Assembly (NCBI GenBank): GCA_964019055.1
Contig: OZ025210.1
Span: 7,025,547-7,089,546, forward strand
DNA: 64,000 nt
Direction: 5' to 3'
DNA from: Anthopleura xanthogrammica
Taxonomy: Eukaryota; Cnidaria; Anthozoa; Actiniaria; Actiniidae
Both the position numbers and the translations under genes were made by a program. The notes beneath the pieces are model-generated. The model ran no database searches. It had not been told where the DNA came from and worked only from the letters and a program-made list of their open reading frames with translations. Below are positions 33,582-46,300 of this stretch, in pieces. How positions within the stretch are numbered: position 1 is the stretch's first letter; every line of letters begins with the position of its first letter.

Positions 33582-36500
33582 AGGAAAAAGTAAATGGAAC
33601 TTGCCTGTTCCCGAATATCTTATGAAACTTCAAACTCAAGTTGATGCTCCAGAACATCTTATCAATGAGGTTTATGCAAAATGGGTAGAGACTTTTGAAC
33701 AGGTACGATTGGCAGAAGCCAACAAGTCTCAAATTTAAGCTACTTTTTGGATCACGTAAGCATGAAAATGGGTGCAAAAACTTTTGACAGTAAATTCCGA
33801 ATTTCGTTTGGAAGTTCCGAAATTTTATTCGTGCTGTGGAAGTTCCGACAACGAACTTTGTTGGCGAACTTCGAACTCACTTCCCGTGCGAATTCGGTAA
33901 TTCGATAGAATCGAGGTTTTCTCCTTGAAGCCTTTATTGATTGATTACGTCGGGTACTTCTTTCTCTTTGAAGCCAACCTCTTTATGCAAAGTGTTATGA
34001 GAAAGAAATTAGGTGAATATTTTATGATACTTTTTATTGTTTATTGTCTTTACTACTAGACGAGCTAACTAGGTGCATGTTAAAATTATGGTTCACAAGT
34101 AATATGTTAGTCTCGTGATCTAGTACGTGTCTTATTTTGACCTTAAAGCCCCTTTTATGTTACACATCTTTTTTCATTCAACTTGAGCCGCACGCAAAAA
34201 AGTTCATGTTACACATGAGCATGTCACACGTATTTTTGTCATTGCAACATTCGATTCGGAAATTTGCTGAGAAAGTAGAAACCAAATCAACTTTTCGTAC
34301 AACTTTTATGTTTGAAAAATAAGGTGCACGAGGGGTTGTTACACGGTAAAAAATGCTCGTGCAACATTTTTGGCGAGTGGTTCAACTTGAACCAAAAAAG
34401 ACTACGTGTAACAGGGTCTTGAGTTACCTTGAACTTAGACAACCCTCTGGTCATGTCCCGACAGGTTAGCTACTATATTAAGAAAACAAATCGAATTTAA
34501 GTGATTCTTGATTGATTTATAATTCGATTCTCGAATACCAAAATATCCTACTTTTACCCTTTCACCACGCCCCCAGAATATATTAGTTAGTTAATAGCAA
34601 CTACTCTTTAGTTAATTAACAATTAGTCCTCGAGTCCGAATGGTCTACGAGTCAATAGCCCATGAGGCCGAAGGCCGAATGGGCTATTGACTCGTAGGCC
34701 ATGAGGGCGAGAGGATTAATTGTTTTAGTAAAAACCTACTAATCGGTCCAATAAAAGGATGCAAAAAGTTTTGGATTTTGCTTTAAATATATTTTTTTGG
34801 GTTTTCAAAACCGGCGCTTTTCGCTACTAGAGGTCTATCACTAATAGACCCCTAGTAGCTCAGCCAATCACAGGGCTCGATTGGTGATAGACCATTAGTA
34901 GGTTTTTTCTAATAGCAGATATGATCGACAAACAATAAAGATCAGTTGAGATAGCTGTTCAATATAAATAGAAGCTGATTTTAAAACTAGATTTGGATTT
35001 GGATTTAGTCTTGACCTGAAGTACAATTAAACCCTAGCTGTGAGCCAACACAGCACGACGTCTTCATACAGTTCTTCTGCTAAGCATCCTTTCCAATAAC
35101 ATTGGTGGCAGAACCTGTGGTTTTCGTGGATAGCGTTCGTCTAGTTAAGGATGGTGCCTACTAATTGCGAAAATTTTTGTATTTCTTTGAACTCAAAAAT
35201 ATTGCGCGAAAAATACAAAACATACACTTAGTGGGACTATAAGTTTGTGTTTTGTATTTTTCGCCGAATATTTTTCGTGATTTTTGACTGTAATGAAATT
35301 CTGCCCATAGTCAAGGGGTTGCTTTTCAAATTTCAAAAAATTATTTCTCGGAATCGCGTGGAAAAAAATAATTACCTACAGCTTCAAATTAAAGGACATT
35401 TATTGGAGAATCGATTTGTGGGGCTAAATTTTCCTATAAAATTGTTATTTCGGATACATAAGAGGTAAGGGTCGGTGTAAAAATTTGGAGGCGCTCTTGC
35501 ATACCTTACAAAATATATACATAGGGAGAGTGAGGCAAATTTTCAAACGGCCCAAAAAAAAATTAAAAAACACAATTTCATGCCAACATTTCATCGCCAA
35601 AATGTTCTAAAACTACGAAACAACATTTATAAAGACTTTATTCAAAATCATATAGCAATTTAAGTCCTTCTGAAAGCATATTTTCAGACCATATGAAATT
35701 TGAATAGTTCACTCATTGAAACTAATGACGTCATAGCCAACTAACTCTACGCTTGGGCTACCTGTGGTCCGAACTTACTTCCTGTGCAAATTCAGTTTTC
35801 TCTTTGAATACATCTTCTTTCTCCTTGAAGCCAACCTCTTTAGGCAAAGCAAGTTGCTTTATGAAGCAGCTCATCGCTACTGAGCTCCTTGTAAACCATG
35901 AAGTTGATTGATTTTCTATCGAGCTACCTAGTTTACGCGGGAAGGGAAGTAAGTTCGGAGTTCACAACGAACTTTGTTGTGAACTTCGAAAGTACGACTT
36001 GGACTTCGAAAATTCTGAACGAACTTCGGAATACACCGTCAAAAGTTATGTGAAACAAAAAGTCTGTAATAAATCAAAATGACATGCAACTTTATGTTCC
36101 TGAACAAATAGTCATTTACCTTCACAGTGAGTTGTTTCTCTAGAGCGTTTATCAACGTCGCGTTGCTAGTCCCGAACTAGTTGAATCTTGTATATCAAAG
36201 CTCTTCATTCCTTCAGAATTCACTTCCATTTTGTACTCCTGTTATAACTTATCGCTTAAGTTAATAATACTGGCTGTTTTTGAGTAAGAATTTTCAACAA
36301 AAACGAAGAAAATTTGTATTTCCTTAGTCGAAAACGGAAAATATTTACAACTCGAGCACTTGAAGGGTTTGCGTATATTTGAATACGTATACGCGCATCT
36401 TTTTCCCGCTAAAATAAGTCACGCGTGCGCATTCCAAGACTGAAATGCATTTTGGGTCATGCGATATTGTCTAAAGTAAAATAAATAATAATTATTTATT

Positions 36501-38340
36501 TTATTTTGAGTGCATTCCATCCGAAACAATATACTAGCTACATATAGAGAGCAAATCGTTGTATATTTAATGATACCCACAATGCCCTTTGGTCTTCGAA
36601 TGCCCTATTCAGTATCCAGTATTCAGTTAGCCTGCGTAGCAGGCCCTCGTGAGGGGAGGTGAGGTGGACTGGGGAGGAGGGAAGGAAGGAGGGCCCGCAG
36701 ACAGACTCTCCTTCCTTCCCTTCTCCTCCCCAGTACTCCTCCTAGTATTCAATGTTTTTTGAAATACCTGTATTCAGTAAACTTACATTGCTGCATTACT
36801 TCACCATTGTTTTTAGGACTCTTTGAACATAGGGTATATTTCCCACATACTTTGCAGTCAGACTTTCGATACTACCGCTTTGAAGTTCTTTAAAGACAAA
36901 GGAAAGTCCATTCGTGTGCTTGACGTTGGTGCAGGGACAGGAGTCGTGGGTGGACTTTTGAAGGATCTTGGCTATACTAATGTCGACGGTATAGATTGCT
37001 GTGATGTCATGTTACAAAAAGCACGTGAAAAAAAAATTTACAAGAACGTATTTGTGAGCTTTGTTGACGAAAAAAAAAATGAAGCAATTGAAGATGGGAT
37101 GTACGAAGCTCTGATAACTTCTGGATCGATATCCCCGCCGTTGATACAAGCAAGGGCTTTTGATGAAATGATACGATGGGTAAAGAAAGGTTAGTTGTTC
37201 GGCGCCTGGCAACGGCTTGGTGCATATTGGATTCTAGGGGTCTTAATCGTTTTAGTCTATACCTACTTATCTGTCAAATAAATAGGTACGAACAATTTTG
37301 AAATAAGGTTGAAAAACGCGAGTTAGCCGCCATTGTTGTGGTTCTCAAAACCGGCACTTTTCGCTACTAGTGGTCTATCACTAATAGACCACTAGTAACT
37401 CAGCCAATCAGAGCACAGGATTCGTGAGACACCATAAGTAGGTTTATACTAAAAGCGATTAGAAAAAACCTACTAATAGTCTATCACCAATCGAGCCCTG
37501 TGATTGGCTGAGCTACTAGGGGTCTATTAGTGATAGACCTCTAGTAGCGAAAAGCGCCGGTTTTGAAAACCAAAAAAATATATTTAAAGCAAAATCCAAA
37601 ACTTTTTGCATCCTTTTATTGAACCGATTAGTAGGTTTTTACTAAAACAATTAGACCTCTCGCCCTCATGGCCTACGAGTCAATAGCCCATTCTTGACTC
37701 GTAGACCATTCGGACTCGAGGACTAATTGTTAAATAGACCGTTTCAGTTGGGGCCGATATATTTTACCATTTTATAGATCACTTTCTTCCCTTGAGAATA
37801 AGTTTCTATGTTTGAGTTTTGTTCATTCCAAACATTACACATAAGCAAGGAAATAATACTCAAGGGAAAGAAAAGTGGTTTGAAATTGAAGAAAACATCA
37901 CGCCCAAGCTCAATGCCTGATATGTTAATTTTTCACAAAAAAAGGTAAATAACAAAGTAGGGAGCAAATCGATCATATTGAGAAACGCGATTTCCGCATT
38001 ATTTGCATATCATCAAAGCTATGGAGGAAAGTAATGTACCGTGTGGGAATGGAACGAACGAAGACTAAAAACGGCTGCTAAGGAGACTAGCAAAGCTAGC
38101 ACGTTACTTCATCCGTTTTAGAGTTTTTTCTGCTCTTTCACAGGAGGAATAATGTGTTTTACTATTCGCCAAGACGCGCTTGAACAACCGTCTTTTGGGT
38201 ACTCGGGAAAATTCCAGAAATTCGAGGAGGAAAAGAAATGGCAGTTAATATCAAAAGAGCTAGTGGATTACTACAAACTTGAAGGAGCTGATGATATATT
38301 TGCTAGTAAAGCATATATTTGTGTATTCCAAGTCTTGTGA
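33582..38340 (+). CDS. METTL27-like S-adenosylmethionine methyltransferase (5' end uncertain)
   Basis: Three exons, 33582-33702, 36817-37189 and 38144-38340, with correct GT-AG borders and phases. Exon 1 ends [10 protein letters not shown], the N-terminal pattern of METTL27/WBSCR27 proteins; exon 2 has SAM motif [14 protein letters not shown], followed by VDGID and a LQKAREK helix; exon 3 opens [10 protein letters not shown], the strand after motif post-III, and ends [12 protein letters not shown]. Exon 1 starts at an acceptor-like TATCAG, so an upstream exon may exist; an internal ATG at 33622 is an alternative start. Substrate unknown; METTL27 itself is poorly characterised. Intron 1 (3.1 kb) holds a transposon; inverted repeats flank exon 2. 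A CCAA satellite begins about 25 bp after the stop. Confidence 0.82.
33780..36046. mobile_element. Inverted-repeat DNA element in intron 1 of the methyltransferase gene
   Basis: Ends start ACTTTTGACAGTAAATTCCG on the left and, complemented, AACTTTTGACGGTGTATTCC on the right; similarity extends through repeated GAACTTCG/CGAAGTTC motifs for roughly 100 bp. About 2.27 kb long with no transposase frame. It contains the inverted-repeat unit at 34618-34917 and possibly a solo LTR near 34930-35095. Target duplication not resolved. Confidence 0.5.
34618..34917. repeat. Inverted repeat unit upstream of methyltransferase exon 2
   Basis: About 300 bp containing CGAGTCAATAGCCCAT, CAAAACCGGCGCTTTTCGCT and TACTAGAGGTCTATCAC. 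Its complement, at about 90 percent or better by eye, is at 37450-37732, on the other side of exon 2. Both carry internal palindromes around GGTCTATCACTAATAGACC. Confidence 0.8.
36669..36737. repeat. Purine/pyrimidine hairpin
   Basis: ACTGGGGAGGAGGGAAGGAAG is followed after a short loop by its near complement. It sits in a small element beginning AGCCTGCGTAGCAGGC (36630), a motif also seen near 53598 and 58314. Confidence 0.6.
37323..37735. repeat. Inverted repeat unit downstream of methyltransferase exon 2
   Basis: Complement of 34618-34917 (37450-37732) preceded by a partial, oppositely oriented copy of the same family (37323-37400), so two units lie tail to tail here. The unit ends in AATTAGTCC/GGACTAATT. 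Confidence 0.78.
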
Positions 38341-38365
38341 TCCATGCTGGCCTGTCTTATCGATA

Positions 38366-38446
38366 TCCAACCATCCAACCAACCATCCATCCAACCCTCC
38401 AACCCTCCAACCCTCCAACCAACCAACCAACCATCAAACCAACCAA

Positions 38447-38477
<31 letters not shown>

Positions 38478-39142
38478 ACCAACCAACCAACCAACCATCC
38501 AACCATCCAACCATCCAACCATCCAACCATCCAACCATCCAACCATCCAACCATCCAACCATCCAACCATCCAACCATCCAACCAACCAACCAACCATCC
38601 AACCATCCAACCAACCAACCAACCAACCATCAAACCAACCAACCAGCCAGCCAGCCAGCCAGCCAACCAACCAACCAACCAACCAACCAACCAACCAACC
38701 AACCAACCAACCAACCAACCAACCAACCAACCAACCAACCAACCAACCAACCATCCAACCATCCAACCATCCAACTATCCAACCATCCAACCATCCATCC
38801 AACCCTCCCACCCTCCAACCAACCAGCCAGCCAGCCAACCAACCAACCAACCAACCAACCAGCCAACCATTCAACCAACCAACCAACCAACCAACCATCC
38901 AGCCAACCAAACATCCAACCAACCACCCTCCCAGCCAACCAACCATCCAACCAGCCAGCCAGCCAACCATTCAACCAACCAACAAGCCAACCCACCATCC
39001 AACCAACCAACCAACCAGCCTACCATCCAACCAACTAACCAACTAACAAACTAACTAACCAACCAGCCAGTCAACCAACCAACCAACCAACCAACCAGCC
39101 AACCAGCCAGTCAACCAACCAACCAACCATCTAACCAGCCTA
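38366..39142 (+). repeat. (CCAA/CCAT/CCAG)n tetranucleotide satellite
   Basis: Nearly 780 bp of CCAN tetranucleotides in a higher-order mix of CCAA, CCAT and CCAG blocks. Long frames in all phases (Gln/Pro/Thr/Asn-rich, or Gly/Trp/Leu/Val-rich on the other strand) follow from the period and are not genes. It lies just after the methyltransferase stop, likely within its 3' untranslated region. Confidence 0.95.
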
Positions 39143-39900
39143 CCAACTATTTGGCTAAAATAATATTTTCTTCACCCAAACAGAGAATTTATTGATTGAA
39201 AAGCAAGAGATAGTACATAACAAGATGAAAATGATTAACAAGTCATAGACCATTTTGTATCAATACCATGCATGCGTTCACAATCCTTGATGGCATCGAA
39301 CATTAACACTTTGACTATAATTTCCTCTTTTTTCCAATAAATTTTGCAGTAAAATAAACTTGTTAGCAAATTTTTGTAGTATTAAAAATATTTCGCTTGA
39401 CAAAAGCCACTGTAAATCATTTTTGTCCCTTGACGAAAAAATGAATTGAATGGTGGTGGGAGGGTAAGATGACAAAAACCCACTACAAAGGCCTGGTATA
39501 TAATGATATTACTCTACGTTTCAAACATGTGCTTCTTGACATCTGGATAATGCCATACAGGTTTTCTGATGTACTTGAGTGGTTTGGGAACCTCCCATGC
39601 ATGGGAAACCTGGCTTTAAGTGACCATACAGACAGGTGCTCTGGTAGGAGCTGTTCGCAGAATATCGAGAATTGCAGTAATGAAACGTAGAACTGAATGA
39701 AGTTGTGTGGAGTGGACTAGGGTGCAGTGAAGTGAGGTATTGTTGGAATAAGGTTAATAATCATTATTCTCTGTTTATTGATATAAATGTTAAGCGCTTT
39801 AGGTCATTTATGGAAAAGGCGCAATATAAATATAGATTTATTATTATTATTATTATTATTATGAATAAGACGGTTGTTTTCGCGTGACCTCTGAAACTTT
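39143..39900. other. Spacer between methyltransferase satellite and COG6 repeats
   Basis: No gene seen. A DNA-transposon arm (about 39645-39680) related to 31867-32053 and an ATT microsatellite (39840-39861) are present. Confidence 0.5.
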
Positions 39901-39904
39901 ATTT

Positions 39905-40348
39905 TCATTTCACAGTATCTTAGTCAGTTAGTTACATGTTCTTCTGTACTTAGTACAATATTTGAAAAATCATTTTATTCTATATTATATCGTATTGTAC
40001 TATTGTATCTTATGTCAGTAGATTGGTTACTTGTTGTACTGTTCTCGGTACAATAGTTGTAGGATCAGTGTAGTTGTTTATTGGATCTGTTATCAGGTTG
40101 TACAGTGTCTTGTACTATTGTATCTTATGTCAGTAGATTGGTTACTTGTTGTACTGTTCTCGGTACAATAGTTGTAGGATCAGTGTAGCTGTTTATTGGA
40201 TCTGTTATCAGGTTGTACAGTGTCTTGTATTATTGTATCTTATGTCAGTAGATTGGTTACTTGTTGTACTGTTCTCGGTACAATAGTTGTAGGATCAGTG
40301 TAGTTGTTTATTGGATCTGTTATCATGTTGTACAGTGTCTTGTAGGCA
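39905..40348 (-). repeat. Tandem copies of the COG6 last-exon segment
   Basis: Three 117-bp units in tandem (about 39997-40113, 40114-40230, 40231-40348) plus a decayed fourth at 39905-39960. Each repeats the end of COG6, encoding [15 protein letters not shown] through NLLT and a stop. Only the unit next to exon 20 is translated; its TAA (40240) places the rest in the 3' untranslated region. The three units differ by only a few bases. Confidence 0.9.
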
Positions 40349-43126
40349 TCACACACGGCATCTACAGCTCGTTTGTGTATAGTGTCACTGCATGAAAAGC
40401 ATAAAATTACTTGTTTTGAGAACTTGATAAAATATAAACAAATTAGGTAGGAAAGCAATGAAGAAAAGAAAAGATGGAATAGGAATGGAAATGAAAGCAA
40501 AACAGAGGGCAGAGTAGGGTAAGGGAGGAGCGGGCAGGTTAGGAAGGGCAGGGCAAGGGAGTGCATGGTACAGAAGGGTAGCGCAGGGCATTGCACGTCA
40601 GATAGGACAGGGCAGGCCAATGATGGGCAGGGCAGGGCATTGCACGTCAGATAGGACAGGGCAGGGCAGGCCAATGATGGGCAGGGCAGGGCATTGCACG
40701 TCAGGTAGGACAAGGCAGGGCATTGCATGTCAGCTAAGGCAGGGCAGGGCAGGCCAATGATGGGCAGGGCAGGGCATTGCACGTCAGGTAGGACAGGGCA
40801 GGGCAGGCCAATGATGGGTAGGGCAGGGCATTGCACGTCAGGTAGGACTGGGCAGGGCAGGCCAATGATGGGTAGGGCAGGGCATTGCACGTCAGGTAGG
40901 ACAGGGCAGCAGATCAAATAAAAGGAATGACAAGGAAAGTCTTCATCATATTACCTTAATCTGGTGGTACGTAATAGTTCACACTGTGGCATACGCAGAC
41001 TGTCGGGTGACGATAGGTACTTGTCGAACTTTGCCTGATCGAAAGAGTCGTAATTATGACAAGGAAAGTGATAAAAAAAAGAACAGGATCTTGCGAAAAT
41101 GGGTTCCAAGTCTTACAAGGCACGACAAGCATTAACAAAATTCTGCTCGTCAAAAACAAAGGGAATTGATTCCTTACCATGGCGGCTTTCGCGGTCTGTG
41201 GATCCAAACCATGAACAGAAGACAGTGGCACCTGTAAAAAGAACAAAGCAGTGACTAGTTAAATGATTAATGATAATGATTTATGATTTATATAGCACCC
41301 TTTCTACATTTATGTGTTGGTCCGGCCACCGGGGCTTGAACCCATGACCTCCATCACGAAACTCCAGTGCTCAACCAACTGAGCCAACCGGGTGCATTAT
41401 CGCATTATCGGGTGCATTATCGCATTATCGGGTGCATTATCGCAAGATAATGTGTATGTGAAAACTTCTATCAATAGATTCTTTGATAGTGTCTTCTTCA
41501 TCAATTTCTGAGAAGGATGAAGATCAAGTGTTTTTGCCGTCCAGTCGTTCGGAGGTTGATGGTCATACGAGAACTGCTCTAAACAGCAATCAACTTCACT
41601 TTTTCAAGGGTGTCTAATCTTCAATCTAAATATAAATTTAGTGAATTTCCAGTAGCACATTTTCCCAGTACCTTTTGATTCTTGTTTTCTTGATAAACGG
41701 TATATACATTTCCCAGTCCGCTGCGAGTCAAGATGAACGAGGCCTGCTCACTGATAAGCGTATCAACGTGTGCATCCATCTACATAAAAAAAAAATCCTT
41801 GATTACACAATCTAGAAAGTTAATTTCTTTCCTCAACCCCTCCTCCCCCAGACCTAAAAACTTAACCACGCCCTCATAGCAATTGGATACATAACATGGA
41901 AAAGGCAGACACATATGAGACATACGGGAATCGAACCCGAGACCTTAAAGGTGAAAGGCGAGTGAACTACCGCTACACCACCCTTGACTCCTGTCATGTT
42001 AAGGCGCGGTCACATGGTGCAACTTTGCATGCAATATTGCAGGCAATGTTGCTGAAGTAGGATCGTTTTCTACTTCAGCAACATTGCGTGTAACAAATTG
42101 TGTCGTGTGACATGGCTCGCAACATCGATTCCTGCAACGTAGTGCACAATGTTGCACCGTGTGTCCGTAGCTTTATGCCACATAAACCATTTGCTATTCG
42201 GGTACTATAGTATTCCTACTGTACCTGTGCAGCAAGCATTTCAAGGTGCTTGTCAGTGAATTCATAGACAGCAAGAGCTGAATGTATTTGATGAATGCAG
42301 TTGATCATGTAAGCTGCCATGTCTGCAGCATTGAGGTGACTGGCTGACATGACACTCATCTGTAAGGATGGGTCCACTAGACATGATATGATCTGAATAT
42401 CAAATATTACAATATTATATTAGGGTCATGTCTGCAGCATTGAGGTGACTGGCCGACATTACACTCATCTGTAAGGCTGGGTCCACTAGACATGATATGA
42501 TCTGAATATCAAATATTACAATATTATATTAGGGTCATGTCTGCAGCATTGAGGTGACTGGCCGACATGACACTCATCTGTAAGGCTGGGTCCACTAGAC
42601 ATATGATCTGAATGCAAAGTTGCAAAGGCACGGTGAATGCGAGTAAACAGAAAATAATGGTAGTTTGTTTAAGTTCCACCCCTTACATGATTACCGAAAG
42701 AGAACAGAGGCATAGCCAGGGGATGGCCAAGGTCCCCCCTTCATCCTGTTGGTAGTTTATTTTTAGTGCACTTGATAGCAGAGAGATAAGCTTATCGCAG
42801 AAACAGAGTATAAAACCGTGGCATTTTTTATAAGGAAGCAATTTTGAAATAATTACCCTGCTATAGTCTGTTTGCCTGGCATCTAGAGGGATGACAGATG
42901 CATCATGGGATGTCAAGACAGATTGTAATAAGCCGAGAGTTTCTTTCAGTGATTCAGTTGGGCCAAGATCAGGGGGAGGTAACTCAACCTGAAAACAGAA
43001 ATATGGTTTACAAATTCAGAACAAAGTTAATGATGGTTGTTTTGCTAATGTTGGAATTAATGATGATGATGATGATGGTGATGATGATGGTGATGGTGAT
43101 GGTGATGGTGATGGTGATGGTGATGG

Positions 43127-43169
<43 letters not shown>

Positions 43170-43296
43170 AGATGGTGATGATAGATCAAGATGATGGTGA
43201 TGATGATGGTGATGATGATGGTGATGATGATGATGATGATGATGATGGTGATGATGATGGTGATGATGATGATGATGATGATGGTGATGATGATGG

Positions 43297-43330
<34 letters not shown>

Positions 43331-46300
43331 AGATGGTGATGATAGATCAAGATGATGGTGATGATGATGGTGATGATGATGGTGATGATGATGGTGATGA
43401 TGATGGTGATGATGATGATGATGATAGATGGTGATGATAGATCAAGATGATGATGGTGATGATGATGATGATGATGGTGATGATGATGGTGATGATGATG
43501 ATGATGATGATGGTGATGATGATGGTGATGATGATGATGATGATGATGATAGATGGTGGTGATGATAGATCAAGATGATGTTGATGATGGTTCTGATGAT
43601 GATAATAGTTGATGATAATAGATTATGGTGGTGGTAATAGATGATGTTGATGATGATGCTGGCGTTAGTGATAATAGATGGTGATGACGATGTTGATGAT
43701 GATGCTTGTGTTAGTAATAATAGATGGTGGTGATGATGATGATGCTGCTGCTACTGGAGATGGTAGTGATGCTGGTGTTGGTGTTGGTGATAGTGGTAAT
43801 GGTGGAATCAAGGGTGGTATGGAGTATCAATAAACTTGAAGGTTAGTGGTCATGCTGGACGTGATGATAATAATGATGAGAATGGTGATGATGATGATAA
43901 CAGTGCAGTGGCCACCAACCTTTTCTAGCAACTTGCCAGCATGACAGCTGAGACTGTTGAAAAACATTTTTGTTGCCAATTCTGTCATCTCTCTTATAGT
44001 TGTTACAACAGCAGCCTCTTCTCCTAATATACCACTGGAAAACAATAAACTATACATTTGAACATATCCAAGAGCATTGCTAGCAAAGAAAAAAACAGGA
44101 GACAGGCTGAGTGGTACAAATAGGAGTGTAAATATCAAGTTTTTATAATAACCTAAAAAATTCCTTTGGGCTGATCTAAGGAAGTGTACTCTAACTCACA
44201 GATCAAACTGGAAGTTAGTGTGTTTTACAGTCAAAACGGCTCAAGTGCACCCCATAGGCTTGATTAATGATTTCATCATTCGAATATTGAGATGATTTTC
44301 ACTCTGAGTTTTCATTGAAAAATCAGGACTGACTCCAAACTTCACATTCATTTCACAGCTAAAATTCTAAGGGATGGCCTTTCTGGTGAGCTTTTCTACC
44401 TTGGCATGGCAATTGTTGAAGAATCCAATCAAAACTCAGGTAGATAATTCATTCTCAAGTTTGGAGTCAGAGTGAATAATCAACTCAATATTCGAATAAT
44501 AAATTCATTAATGGATTTTAGGGGGTACGCTTGAGCTGTTTTGGCTGTAATATGGAGGGAGGAAAATGGAAGAATTCAGCATTTACTAGAAAACACTCTT
44601 ATCAAGGGAGAAACCCAACAAACTCTGTGCAAATGCGATGTGGAGTCCAGGAAAAGCAAGACACCAGAAGTAAGTAGCAAGTAAGCTATAAAGTTAAGAT
44701 ACACCACCCTTGGATTTGTATATTAATCTTATTTTCATGTTTAGAGTCAAAATAATACTCAGTGAGACGTACCTTATAGTCATGCCATAAAACTTTAGAA
44801 CATTAGTGAGACTGAATAGGGTTACAGCTCCTGGTTCTGACACAATAACTTGCTCTACACGAACCTATCATCATGAAAATAAGTTACAAAATATTCACAA
44901 AATAGACACAAAAATATTTCAATATCACAATGAAGTATTAAAAAGGTAGGGGACCCTGGTGCTAACAACAAATCTTTTGAGTGAGCCCTAAAAGTAGATA
45001 TAATATTAGCAAAGCTATATCCAGCTGATCTGAGAAAAAATATTAGCCAATTACAATGATTATTGTTTTTCGAGAAAATTTGCAAAACTGAGGTGTCATC
45101 TGTAGCAGCCTGGCAACTTGAGAAATGGTTATTTCTTTATTTCATTTTCCCACTCAATGTTGAATATCTTTGTAAATGTATACAAAGTATCAAAAATCTT
45201 TGATGCCAATCTAGATTTATCTCAGATATAAACTTTTATAAGTCAATTTTTGCAGGCTCCGTGACACCTCAGTTTTGCAGTGAAGCCATTTCTATGTCAT
45301 TATTTCAGATCAGCTGGATGTACAAAATAATATGGTCAAAGAAAACATTTGTAATCAGTTAGTTATACAACATACCTTAAAGGGTCTACAGACTCCCTCT
45401 GTGATGTGACTTAGAACAGCCTTATCATCAGTTTCTTCCTCGGTTAGCTTGGGATGAGAAGTTTTCCTACCACCTAAATGAAATTAAGCTAGTAAGTAAC
45501 ATGGAGTACCACTAGTAACCTCTATCATATTTAACCCAACCTCTTTGAAATCTTTAAAGTATATGTACACCTATTTACATAGGAAAGCAGTCAGAAATCT
45601 AAAATCTGAGACTGAGGTCAATGCTCAAAGGTGGTGGCATATTTAGATATTAACTTGTTGTGGACTAATAAAAAAGAAAAAAACAATAGCCCACTTTCTA
45701 TATTCTGGTTGAGTGATCATGCACAAAGCAATTCGAGACAAGCTCAGGGGAAACAATGGAGTAATCCTAATATATTTTTTTGTTCCCCCAGAGGGCCTCA
45801 ATTTGAATATTTGCTTTGTGTGCATGTGTGATCACTTAACCAGAATATCACATATTTAAATTTACAGGCTGCTCACAGCCCACAATTCAATTCGGTCAAG
45901 ATTAGATTTCAGATTTCAGATCGACCAACAATATTTGAAAAAAAGGGTATATCTAATAATTATTACCAGAGGACTTGTCCAGTAAGGAGTGAAGCAGTTC
46001 TTTCTCTGATGCAATTGCTTGATGCAACCAGGCAAGCATGTCACCAACATACCTATACATGCAAGCAGTAAAATACAAAGAACACAGTGATTAAATAGAT
46101 TATACTTCTACACATTCTATTTCAATTCACATTAGAATCATTGATATTATTACCTGATTGGATCATGAGAATGGAGTTCAATTGGTCTGGGAGTACCACC
46201 AGGTCCTAGGGACATAAACAACAGAATAGCTTTGAAAACTGTCTCTTGTTGCGTAGAAAAGAAAGGAGAAGAAGTGAAAGGAATGAAAAAGTGAAGACAT

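Noticed and set aside
38271..39054. Long Gln/Pro/Thr/Asn and Gly/Trp/Leu/Val frames in several phases
   Set aside because: All phases stay open because the CCAN repeat lacks stops; typical of a satellite, not a gene.
40388..40917. 225-residue Pro/Cys-rich frame running into COG6 exon 20
   Set aside because: The upstream part is a 54-bp minisatellite inside the last COG6 intron; a good acceptor at 40388 starts the real exon.
41322..41396. tRNA gene on the minus strand
   Set aside because: Good B box but poor acceptor and anticodon stem pairing, followed by a SINE-like tail within a COG6 intron.
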